DNA of 64,000 bases from Sphingomonas faeni (GTDB taxonomy: Bacteria > Pseudomonadota > Alphaproteobacteria > Sphingomonadales > Sphingomonadaceae): NCBI RefSeq assembly GCF_023195535.1, contig NZ_JALPNF010000006.1, positions 1-64,000 on the forward strand. Direction: 5' to 3'. The translations under genes and the position numbers were made by a program. The notes beneath the pieces were generated by a model that worked only from the letters and a program-made list of their open reading frames with translations, was not told where the DNA came from and did not search any database. Of this stretch, positions 22,732 through 30,720 are shown piece by piece (position 1 is the first letter of the stretch; each line of letters opens with the position of its first letter).

Positions 22732-25308
22732 TCAAACCACCAAAACCAGCTTCCCGTCGCCCTCATCGATGTGCACCGTCGAACCGTCCTTCACCTCGCC
22801 GCGCAGGATCATGTCAGCGAGCGGGTCCTGCAGATAGCGCTGGACCGCACGCTTCAACGGCCGCGCGCCGTACACCGGATCGTACCCTACACGCCCCAAC
22901 CAGGCCCGCGCGGCGTCCGTGAGGTCGAGGACGATCTTGCGATCCGCCAACAGCTTGTCGACGCGTGATACCTGGATGTCGACGATCGGCGCCATGTGCG
23001 ACTGGCCGAGGCGGTGGAACAGGATAACTTCGTCGAGCCGGTTGAGGAACTCCGGCCGGAAGTGCGCGCGGACGATCTCCATCACCTGCGGTTCGACCGA
23101 CGACACGTCGTCGCCCTCTGCCATGTTCGCCAGATACTGGCTGCCGAGGTTCGACGTCAGGATGATCAGCGTGTTGCTGAAATCCACCGTGCGCCCCTGG
23201 CCATCGGTCAGCCGCCCGTCGTCGAGCACCTGCAACAGCACGTTGAACACGTCGCCATGTGCCTTCTCGACCTCGTCGAACAGGATCACCTGGTATGGCC
23301 GACGGCGCACCGCTTCGGTCAGCACGCCGCCTTCCTCATAGCCGACATAGCCGGGAGGTGCGCCGATCAGTCGCGCGACCGCGTGCTTCTCCATGAACTC
23401 GCTCATGTCGATGCGGACCATCGCGCTGGGGTCGTCGAACAGGAACTCCGCCAGCGCCTTGGTCAGCTCGGTCTTGCCGACGCCGGTCGGTCCGAGGAAC
23501 AGGAACGACCCCAGCGGCCGGTTAGGATCCTGCAATCCCGCGCGCGCACGGCGGACCGCAGTCGAGACCGCCTTCACCGCGTGCGCCTGGCCGATCACGC
23601 GCTTGCCGATCGTCGACTCCATCGCCAGCAGCTTGTCGCGCTCGCCTTGGAGCATCCGTTCGACCGGAATGCCGGTCCAGCGGCTGACCACGCCGGCAAT
23701 GTCGTCCGCGGTCACTTCCTCGCGTAGCATCGCGCCCTTGGTTGCGCCCGCCGCCTCGTCGAGCTGGCGCTGCAACCCCGGGATAGTGCCGTAGGAAAGC
23801 TCGCCCGCCTTGGCGAGGTCGCCCGACCGCTGCGCCTGCTCCAGCTCGAGCCGCGCGGCATCGAGCTGTTCCTTCAGTCGCGCCTCGGCGTTGATCTTGT
23901 CCTTCTCGCCCTTCCAGCGCGTCGTCAGCTCGGCGGATTGCTCCTCCAGGTTGACGAGTTCGCCCTCCAGCGTGTCGAGCCGGTCGACCGACGCGTCGTC
24001 GGTTTCGCGCTTCAACGCCTCGCGTTCGATCTTGAGCTGGATGATCCGCCGGTCGAGGTTCTCGATCGCCTCGGGCTTCGATTCGACCTCCATGCGGATG
24101 CGCGACGCGGCCTCGTCCATCAGGTCGATCGCCTTGTCGGGGAGGAATCGATCGGTGATGTAGCGGTTCGACAGCGTCGAGGCGGCGACGATCGCGCCAT
24201 CGGTGATCCGCACACCGTGATGGAGCTCGTACTTCTCCTTCAGCCCGCGCAGGATCGAGATCGTGTCCTCGACGGTCGGTTCGCCGACCATCACCGGCTG
24301 GAAGCGCCGCTGCAACGCCGGGTCCTTTTCGACGTACTTGCGATACTCGTCGAGCGTGGTCGCACCGACGCAGTGGAGTTCGCCGCGAGCGAGGGCCGGC
24401 TTGAGCAGATTGCCCGCGTCCATCGCGCCCTCGGATTTACCCGCGCCGATCAGCTGGTGCATCTCGTCGATGAACAGGATGATGTCGCCCTCGGCGGCCT
24501 TCACCTCGTCGAGCACGCCTTTCAAACGCTCCTCGAACTCGCCGCGATATTTCGCACCCGCGATCAGCGAGCCGAGGTCGAGCGACATCAGCCGGCGATC
24601 CTTCAGCGTATCGGGCACGTCGCCATTGGCGATCCGCAGGGCTAGCCCTTCCGCGATCGCGGTCTTGCCGACGCCGGGTTCGCCGATCAGCGCGGGGTTG
24701 TTCTTGGTCCGGCGCGCGAGGATCTGGATCGTGCGGCGGATTTCCTCGTCGCGGCCGATGACGGGATCGAGCTTGCCGTCGCGCGCCGCCTGGGTGAGGT
24801 CGCGCGCGAACTTTTTCAGTGCGTCGTAACGATCCTCGGCGCCCGCGGTGTCGGCGGTGCGCCCTTGACGGACGCTGTTGATCGCGGTGTTCAGACCTTC
24901 GGGCGTCACGCCGCCGGCCTTCAGCGCCTTGCCTGCCGCGGTGTTGAGCGACAGTGCGAGCGCGACCAGCAGGCGCTCGACGGTGACGAAGCTGTCGCCC
25001 GCCTTGCTTGCGATCTGCTCGGCCTGGTCGAGTACGCGCACCGCGTCGTTGTCGATTCCCGGCGTGGTCTGCGCGCCGGAGCCCGACACGACTGGGATCT
25101 TTGCGAGCGCGAGATCGGTTTCCGAGGTCGCGCGCTTGGCGTCGCCACCCGCGGCCGCGATCAGCCCGGCGGCCATGCCCTGCTCATCCTCCAGCAGCGC
25201 CTTCAGCAGATGCTCGGGCGCGATCCGCTGATGGTTCATGCGGATCGCCACGGTTTGCGCGGACTGCAGGAAGCCTTTCGCGCGGTCGGTGAATTTGTCG
25301 ATGTTCAT
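22732..25308 (-). CDS. clpB: ATP-dependent chaperone ClpB
   Basis: An 858-residue AAA+ disaggregase that works with DnaK to rescue aggregated proteins. Domain order: Clp N-terminal double repeat, first AAA+ module (Walker [16 protein letters not shown]), the long coiled-coil middle domain that separates ClpB from ClpA/C, second AAA+ module ([20 protein letters not shown]), and a C-terminal small domain ending KLVLVV. Length and both ATPase sites are intact. Two short palindromes lie just upstream and could be regulatory. Confidence 0.97.
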   Translation of the reverse strand: MNIDKFTDRAKGFLQSAQTVAIRMNHQRIAPEHLLKALLEDEQGMAAGLIAAAGGDAKRATSETDLALAKIPVVSGSGAQTTPGIDNDAVRVLDQAEQIASKAGDSFVTVERLLVALALSLNTAAGKALKAGGVTPEGLNTAINSVRQGRTADTAGAEDRYDALKKFARDLTQAARDGKLDPVIGRDEEIRRTIQILARRTKNNPALIGEPGVGKTAIAEGLALRIANGDVPDTLKDRRLMSLDLGSLIAGAKYRGEFEERLKGVLDEVKAAEGDIILFIDEMHQLIGAGKSEGAMDAGNLLKPALARGELHCVGATTLDEYRKYVEKDPALQRRFQPVMVGEPTVEDTISILRGLKEKYELHHGVRITDGAIVAASTLSNRYITDRFLPDKAIDLMDEAASRIRMEVESKPEAIENLDRRIIQLKIEREALKRETDDASVDRLDTLEGELVNLEEQSAELTTRWKGEKDKINAEARLKEQLDAARLELEQAQRSGDLAKAGELSYGTIPGLQRQLDEAAGATKGAMLREEVTADDIAGVVSRWTGIPVERMLQGERDKLLAMESTIGKRVIGQAHAVKAVSTAVRRARAGLQDPNRPLGSFLFLGPTGVGKTELTKALAEFLFDDPSAMVRIDMSEFMEKHAVARLIGAPPGYVGYEEGGVLTEAVRRRPYQVILFDEVEKAHGDVFNVLLQVLDDGRLTDGQGRTVDFSNTLIILTSNLGSQYLANMAEGDDVSSVEPQVMEIVRAHFRPEFLNRLDEVILFHRLGQSHMAPIVDIQVSRVDKLLADRKIVLDLTDAARAWLGRVGYDPVYGARPLKRAVQRYLQDPLADMILRGEVKDGSTVHIDEGDGKLVLVV

Positions 25309-25332
25309 GACGAATTCCTGTGGGTCTTGGTG

Positions 25333-25373
25333 TCAGTGTCTGGCACTGAAATGGTGTTGTATTTAAGCAACAC
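25333..25373. promoter_or_regulatory. Two palindromes upstream of clpB
   Basis: Two perfect 6-bp inverted repeats lie 25-65 bp before the clpB start: TCAGTG-TCTGG-CACTGA (25333-25349) and GTGTTG-TATTTAAG-CAACAC (25354-25373). The second has an AT-rich centre and could overlap the minus-strand promoter. Neither is the CIRCE sequence, and a sigma-32 promoter is not obvious. Operator function is inferred from position only. Confidence 0.4.
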
Positions 25374-25538
25374 AAGAGGCAGTGCCGATGCTAGCACCGG
25401 ACGCGTAGACTGGAATCATAAATCGGACGCGGCGTACGTCGGCCGGACACCGTCGATCCACCATCGGCGCTGTGACTACAGTCTGCCCGAAGCAGGCGCC
25501 CGAGGAATACCAGGGTTCGAGATGATTTGTCGGCGCAT

Positions 25539-25570
25539 CCGCATCGTGCTTGTCGAAGCAAACGATGCGG
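25539..25570 (-). terminator. Stem-loop downstream of tRNA-Thr
   Basis: CCGCATCGT (25539-25547) pairs perfectly with ACGATGCGG (25562-25570), 18 bp past the tRNA-Thr 3' end on its transcribed strand. It may end or help process the tRNA transcript. No clean T tract follows. Confidence 0.4.
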
Positions 25571-25587
25571 GGCAACAATCAGAAAAC

Positions 25588-25662
<75 letters not shown>

Positions 25663-25751
25663 ACTCGCTGGCATCGCTGCCGGCGGAGTGGGGCTAAGAG
25701 ACGAGGGCGGGGCGATTGTCAAGCGGTCCCGCCAAGATGTAGGGCGTATTT

Positions 25752-25889
25752 ATGGATGATCGGGATCGAAAGGCGGCGGAGAAGGCCGAGCGCATGGCCG
25801 CGGCGCTGCGCGAGAACCTGCGGCGGCGCAAGGCGCAGGCGCGTGCCGTCGGGGCTGCGCCTGCGCCTGGGGACGAGCCTTCTAGCTGA
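25752..25889 (+). CDS. Small charged protein, 45 residues
   Basis: A short frame that begins MDDRDRKAAEKAERMAAALR and continues into ENLRRRKAQARA before an Ala/Pro tail. It is helical, very rich in Lys, Arg, Glu and Ala, and resembles small uncharacterised proteins in other sphingomonads as I remember them. The last 8 bp overlap the 3' end of the convergent aminopeptidase gene. The function is unknown and the reality of the gene rests on that resemblance. Confidence 0.6.
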   Translation: MDDRDRKAAEKAERMAAALRENLRRRKAQARAVGAAPAPGDEPSS

Positions 25890-27681
25890 GAGGCGCGCAC
25901 TTTGCCGCGAGCCACGCGCGATCGTTTGCGTCGGTCATTTCCGGGGTAAGGACCGCCAATACCCTGGCGTGATAGTCGTCGACCCATTGGCGCTCCTGCG
26001 GCGTCAGCAGCGCGGGCTCGATCAGCGTGCGCTCGATCGGGCAGAAGGTGAGCGTTTCGAAACCGAGCATCTCGCGGTCGGCGCCGGGGATGGTGCGCGG
26101 CTCGATCAGAATCAGGTTCTCGATACGGATGCCGTATTCGCCGGCCTTGTAATAGCCGGGCTCGTTGGAGAGCATCATGCCGGCGCGCAGGGGCTCCATC
26201 GCTGCGCCACCGGGGTAGTTGGGTGCGGCGATGCGTTGCGGACCCTCGTGGACCGCGAGATAGGCGCCGATGCCGTGGCCGGTGCCGTGGCCGAAATCCA
26301 GGCCTGCTTCCCAGAGCGGACGGCGGGCGAAGGCATCGATCTGGCCGCCCATGGTGCCGTCGGGGAAGACCGCGGTGGCGATGCCGATATGGCCCTTCAG
26401 GACGCGGGTGAAGCGGTTGCACATTTCGGGGGTGGGTTCGCCGATCGGCATGACGCGGGTCACGTCGGTGGTGCCATCCGAATATTGGCCGCCGGAGTCG
26501 ATCAGATAGAGCTGGCCGGGCTCGATCGGGGCGCTTGATTCCTTAGTGACGTGGTAGTGCGGGATAGCACCGTGGGGGCCGGTCGCGGAAATCGTGTCGA
26601 ACGAGGTGTCCTTCAGGACGCCGGTCTGTTCGCGAAAGGCGAGCAGCTTGGCGGCGGCGCTGAGTTCGGTCTGGCCGCCCTTCACGCATTCGATCTCGAC
26701 CCAGCGCAGGAAGCGCGCGAGTGCGGCGCCGTCGCGCGCGGAGGCGGCGCGGTGGCCGGCGATCTCGACGGGGTTCTTGATGGCTTTGGCGAGGACGACG
26801 GGGTCGCGGAGCGGGAGGATCTTGGCGCCGCCGGCTTGGAGGGCTTGCGTGATCGCGGCGACGGCGCGCTCGGGATCGGCGGCGACGCGCTTGCCGGCGT
26901 AGGTGGCGAGGGCGGCGGCGAAGGCGGTGCGGTCGTGGAGGCGGACGGCGTTGCCGAGATGCTGGCGGACGGTGTCGTCGAGTTTGTCGGGGGCGACGAA
27001 CAGGTCAGTGGTGCCGTCTGCGCCGACGATCGCATAGGAGAGTGCGACGGGGGTGTGGTCGACGTCGCCGCCGCGGATGTTGAGCGCCCAGGCGATCGAA
27101 TCGAGTGCACTGAGGATGACCGCGTCGGCCTTGTGATCGGCCAGCCAGTCGGCGATTGCGGCGCGCTTTTCGGCGGAGGAGGCGCCGGTGAACTGGTCGG
27201 GCTGGACGGTCAGTTTTGCGGGGGAGGGGGCGGGGCGATCGGTCCAGATCGCGTCGATGGGATTGGCGTCCACCGCTATGAGTGTGGCGCCGCGCTCGGC
27301 GAGGGCGGTGGTGGCGTCGGCGACCCAGGTTCCGGTGTGGAGCCATGCGTCGTAGCCGATCCGGCCGCCTTCGGGGGCGTGCTTGGCGAGCCAGGCGGCG
27401 GGGCTGGTCTGGGGCACGGGTTCGTACGCCCATTGGGTGCCGTCGACCTGCTCGCGAACCTGGATCGTGTAGCGGCCGTCGGTGAAGATCGCGGCGCGGT
27501 CGGCGAGGACCACGGCAGTGCCGGCCGAGCCGCCGAAGCCGGTGAGCCAGCCGAGGCGCTGCGCGTAGCCGCCGACATATTCGCTCATGTGCTCGTCGGT
27601 TAGGGGGATGACGAAGCCGTTGAGGCCTTCGGCGGCGAGCTGGGTGCGGAGGGCGGCTAGGCGGTCGGTGTGGGTCGGCAT
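25882..27681 (-). CDS. Xaa-Pro aminopeptidase (aminopeptidase P family, M24B)
   Basis: A 599-residue cytosolic metallopeptidase that removes N-terminal residues before proline. Two creatinase-like N-terminal domains precede a C-terminal pita-bread catalytic domain. Metal-ligand segments are visible: LYLIDSGGQYSDGTTDVTR (Asp pair), GHGTGHGIGAYLAVHEGP (His) and the later Glu-containing strands. The start MPTHTDRLAALR is placed at ATG 27681. This long eukaryote-like form with the duplicated N-terminus is common in alphaproteobacteria. Confidence 0.92.
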   Translation of the reverse strand: MPTHTDRLAALRTQLAAEGLNGFVIPLTDEHMSEYVGGYAQRLGWLTGFGGSAGTAVVLADRAAIFTDGRYTIQVREQVDGTQWAYEPVPQTSPAAWLAKHAPEGGRIGYDAWLHTGTWVADATTALAERGATLIAVDANPIDAIWTDRPAPSPAKLTVQPDQFTGASSAEKRAAIADWLADHKADAVILSALDSIAWALNIRGGDVDHTPVALSYAIVGADGTTDLFVAPDKLDDTVRQHLGNAVRLHDRTAFAAALATYAGKRVAADPERAVAAITQALQAGGAKILPLRDPVVLAKAIKNPVEIAGHRAASARDGAALARFLRWVEIECVKGGQTELSAAAKLLAFREQTGVLKDTSFDTISATGPHGAIPHYHVTKESSAPIEPGQLYLIDSGGQYSDGTTDVTRVMPIGEPTPEMCNRFTRVLKGHIGIATAVFPDGTMGGQIDAFARRPLWEAGLDFGHGTGHGIGAYLAVHEGPQRIAAPNYPGGAAMEPLRAGMMLSNEPGYYKAGEYGIRIENLILIEPRTIPGADREMLGFETLTFCPIERTLIEPALLTPQERQWVDDYHARVLAVLTPEMTDANDRAWLAAKCAPLS

Positions 27682-27815
27682 GTTGGGGTCTCTCGTCGGT
27701 CGATGTCGGGTGATGCGGGGGTTCTGCCAGAAAGGGGCACGGCAGGACAGCGTGGGGAGGGGCGGGACACTTCCCAAGGGGCGAGGAGAGCGCAATCGAA
27801 CGGTGCTCTTCCTTA

Positions 27816-27868
27816 GTTCTCCCGCGAAGGCGGGAGCCCAGTCTAGGTCCCCGCCTTCGCGGGGAAAC
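27816..27868. repeat. 53-bp palindromic repeat, family C (copy 1)
   Basis: GTTCTCCCGCGAAGGCGGGA is followed, after CCCAGTCTAGG, by the inverted CCCCGCCTTCGCGGGGAAAC. A copy of equal length lies at 35639-35691 and a 52-bp one at 50127-50178. A family D unit starts 32 bp further on. Confidence 0.85.
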
Positions 27869-27900
27869 ACGGTTGGTGCACCGTCACTCACACCAACCGC

Positions 27901-28008
27901 CACCACCCCGGTGAAGGCCGGGGCCCAATTGGGGGACGGTCGTGACGAAGGACTGCGCGCCGTTACTGCAACCTTTCCAACTGGGCCCCGGCCTTCGCCG
28001 GGGTGGTG
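27901..28008. repeat. REP-like inverted repeat, family D (copy 2)
   Basis: A 108-bp unit with arms CACCACCCCGGTGAAGGCCG and GGCCTTCGCCGGGGTGGTG, and inner GGGCCCAATTGGG-type palindromes. With the family C unit it fills most of the 413-bp gap between the aminopeptidase and S9 peptidase starts; I see no gene in that gap. Confidence 0.88.
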
Positions 28009-28094
28009 CATGGGGCGTGGCTGGCACTCTTCCTCAGCCGCTCCCCAACGCTACAGCGTTTGGCTTCCACCCGCGGCCCCGCTAACACCGCTGC

Positions 28095-30149
28095 ATGACC
28101 ACGCCCCCCATCGCCGAACAGCGCCCGCACAGCTTCACCACGCACGGCGTGACGATCGAGGATCCGTATGCGTGGTTGAAAGATCCGAACTATCCGGAGG
28201 TCGATGACGCCGACGTGCTCGCATATCTGGAGGCCGAGAACGCGTATTTCGAGGCGCAGATGGCGCCGCATACCGCGCTGGTCGATACGATCTACGAAGA
28301 GATGAAGGCGCGCATCAAGGAGGATGAATCCTCGGTGCCGCAGAAGGATGGCGATTGGCTGTACTGGACCGCGTACGAGACCGGCGGGCAGTATAAGAAA
28401 TGGTGGCGCAAGCCCGTCGCAGGCGGTGACGACGAGTTGTTGCTCGACGAGCCGGCGCTGGCGGAGGGGCACGAGTATTTTCGGCTCGGCGCGTTCTCGG
28501 TCAGCAATGACGGGCGCTATCTCGCCTATGCGATCGACGACAATGGCAGCGAGCGTTTCGAGGTTCGGGTCAAGGATCTGGACACCGGCGAGCACCTGCC
28601 CGACGTGATCCCTGGGATGCTCAGCGAGATTGTCTGGACTGCGGACGATGCGGGCTTTCTCTACGGACTGGCTAACGAGCAGTGGCGGACGGACAATGCG
28701 CGGTTCCACCGGTTGGGGACGCCGATTTCCGAGGACGTGGTGCTGTTCCACGAGGAGGACGAGGGCTTTCGCGTCGGCGTCGGCGAGACGAGTTCGCGCA
28801 AGTGGATCGTGATTGCGACGAGCGATCATGTGACGAGCGAACTGTATCTGCTGCCTGCGCACGAGCCGCTGGCGGTGCCGATCCTCGTTTCGGCGCGGAA
28901 GGTCGGTCGCGAATATGACGTGGACGAGCATGACGGGACGCTGTTCATCCATACCAACGACGTCGATCCGAATTTCCGGCTGTGCACCGCGCTGGTCGAG
29001 GAGCCGGACGCGTGGAGCGAGCTGATTCCGGCCTCGCCGCATTTCTATATGACGGGCGTGGAGTGTTATCAGGACTTCTTCGTGGTCGACGGGCGCGAGG
29101 ATGGCCTCGATCAGATCGCGATCCACCGGTACGAGACGCCGACCGAGGGCAAGCGGATCGACTTCCCCGAGGCGAGCTATGTCGCAGGGCTGGGGGATAA
29201 TCCCGAGTACGACATGACGGTGCTGCGGCTTGGGTATGAGTCGATGGTCACGCCTGGCACCGTGTACGACTATGACGTCGATACCGGTGAGCGGACGATG
29301 CTCAAGGTGCAGGAGATCCCGAGCGGGTATGACGCGGCGAAATATGCGACCGAGCGGCTCAAGATCGTCGCGCGGGACGGGACGGAGATCCCGGTCTCGA
29401 TCGTGTATCCGGCCGGGTTCGTTCGCGATGGGTCGGCGCCTTTGTTCCTCTATGCGTATGGCGCGTACGGCTATGCGATCCCGCCGGGCTTCTCGACGGG
29501 GCGGATGAGCCTGCTCGATCGCGGGTTCGCCTATGTGATCGCGCATATCCGGGGTGGCGACGATCTGGGTCAGCAATGGTATCTGGATGGCAAGCTGGAG
29601 AAGCGCGCGAATACGTTCAACGATTTCGTCGATGTGGCGAAGGCGCTGGTCGACGCGAAGTGGACGTCGGCGGGGAAGATCGCGATCGCGGGGCGGTCGG
29701 CTGGCGGCGAGCTGATGGGGGCGGTGGTCAATTCCGATCCCGAGCTGTGGGGCGCGGTGATCGCGGACGTGCCGTTCGTCGACGTGCTGAACACGATGCT
29801 CGACGAGAGCCTGCCGCTGACGCCGGGCGAGTGGCCGGAGTGGGGCAATCCGATCGAGGACGAGGCTGCGTTCAAGCTGATCCGGTCGTATTCGCCGTAC
29901 GACAACGTGAAGGCGCAGGCTTATCCGCCGATGTTCATCAGCGGCGGGCTGAACGATCCGCGCGTGACCTATTGGGAGCCGGCGAAGTGGGCGGCGAAGC
30001 TACGGTTGATGAAGACCGACGACAATGTGCTGCTGCTCAAGACCAACATGGGCGCGGGGCATGGCGGCAAGTCGGGGCGGTTCGAATCGCTGCGGGAGGG
30101 CGCCGAGGAACACGCGTTCGTGCTGTGGCAGCTGGGCGTCGCGGGGTGA
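28095..30149 (+). CDS. S9 family oligopeptidase (protease II / prolyl oligopeptidase type)
   Basis: A 684-residue serine peptidase. The N-terminal seven-bladed propeller (from EDPYAWLKD) gates a C-terminal alpha/beta hydrolase. The catalytic serine is Ser535 in GRSAGGELMG, with the acid in the GGLNDPRVTYWEP segment and the His in TNMGAGHGGKSGR. IAHIRGGDDLGQQWY is also typical of oligopeptidase B. It should cut short peptides, probably after basic residues if it is a true protease II. The TGA overlaps the GTG of the thioesterase gene. Confidence 0.93.
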   Translation: MTTPPIAEQRPHSFTTHGVTIEDPYAWLKDPNYPEVDDADVLAYLEAENAYFEAQMAPHTALVDTIYEEMKARIKEDESSVPQKDGDWLYWTAYETGGQYKKWWRKPVAGGDDELLLDEPALAEGHEYFRLGAFSVSNDGRYLAYAIDDNGSERFEVRVKDLDTGEHLPDVIPGMLSEIVWTADDAGFLYGLANEQWRTDNARFHRLGTPISEDVVLFHEEDEGFRVGVGETSSRKWIVIATSDHVTSELYLLPAHEPLAVPILVSARKVGREYDVDEHDGTLFIHTNDVDPNFRLCTALVEEPDAWSELIPASPHFYMTGVECYQDFFVVDGREDGLDQIAIHRYETPTEGKRIDFPEASYVAGLGDNPEYDMTVLRLGYESMVTPGTVYDYDVDTGERTMLKVQEIPSGYDAAKYATERLKIVARDGTEIPVSIVYPAGFVRDGSAPLFLYAYGAYGYAIPPGFSTGRMSLLDRGFAYVIAHIRGGDDLGQQWYLDGKLEKRANTFNDFVDVAKALVDAKWTSAGKIAIAGRSAGGELMGAVVNSDPELWGAVIADVPFVDVLNTMLDESLPLTPGEWPEWGNPIEDEAAFKLIRSYSPYDNVKAQAYPPMFISGGLNDPRVTYWEPAKWAAKLRLMKTDDNVLLLKTNMGAGHGGKSGRFESLREGAEEHAFVLWQLGVAG

Positions 30150-30568
30150 GCCGGTTCACGCTCTCGATCACGGCGCAGGACGCGGATATCGACGAGCTTG
30201 GGCATGTGAACAATGCGGTCTGGGTGCAGTGGATCCAGGCCATCGCGACTGCGCATTGGGAGGCGGTGGCGCCTGCCGAGCATAAGCTGGCGTATGTGTG
30301 GGTCGTGACGCGGCATGAGATCGATTACCGCGGGAGTGTCGTCGCGGGGGAGACGGTCGTTGGCGAGACTTGGGTCGAGGGGGCGCCTAAGGGGGCTCGG
30401 TTCGATCGGCATGTTCGGTTTTTGGGCGGTGATGGGAAGGTGAAGCTTGAGGCGGTGACGACCTGGGCTTTGCTGGATCGGGGGACTGGGCGGTTGATGC
30501 GGGTGCGTGAGGATGTCGCTGCGCCGTTTTATCCTCGCCGGAACGGGGAGGGGGACCGCGACGCGTAG
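30146..30568 (+). CDS. Acyl-CoA thioesterase, hotdog fold
   Basis: A 140-residue single hotdog domain of the 4-hydroxybenzoyl-CoA thioesterase/YbgC kind. The N-terminal motif DIDELGHVNNAVWVQWIQ holds the usual Asp/Asn position facing the thioester, and EIDYRGSVVAGETV forms the central strand. The GTG at 30146 overlaps the peptidase stop, so the two are likely co-translated; the physiological thioester is unknown. Confidence 0.87.
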   Translation: MSRFTLSITAQDADIDELGHVNNAVWVQWIQAIATAHWEAVAPAEHKLAYVWVVTRHEIDYRGSVVAGETVVGETWVEGAPKGARFDRHVRFLGGDGKVKLEAVTTWALLDRGTGRLMRVREDVAAPFYPRRNGEGDRDA

Positions 30569-30659
30569 CGGCGGGGTGGAGGGGGAGCGCCGCGGGCGTT
30601 ACGGCTGTGTCGGAGTGATTATGGGCGCTGCGCTTGGATAAGGCGAGTCTCACGGCTGG

Positions 30660-30720
30660 TATTTTTGCCGCACGCCCCCTCCACCAGCTTCGCTGGTCCC
30701 CCTCCCCGTTCCGGGGAGGA
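30660..30720. repeat. Palindromic repeat at the ppc 3' end
   Basis: The stretch CCCCCTCCACCAGCTTCGCT continues into a CTGGTCCCCCTCCCCGTTCC-type arm and abuts the ppc stop. It contains CCAGCTTCGCTGG, a perfect short palindrome. The rest of the 152-bp gap between the convergent thioesterase and ppc genes has no visible feature. Confidence 0.5.
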
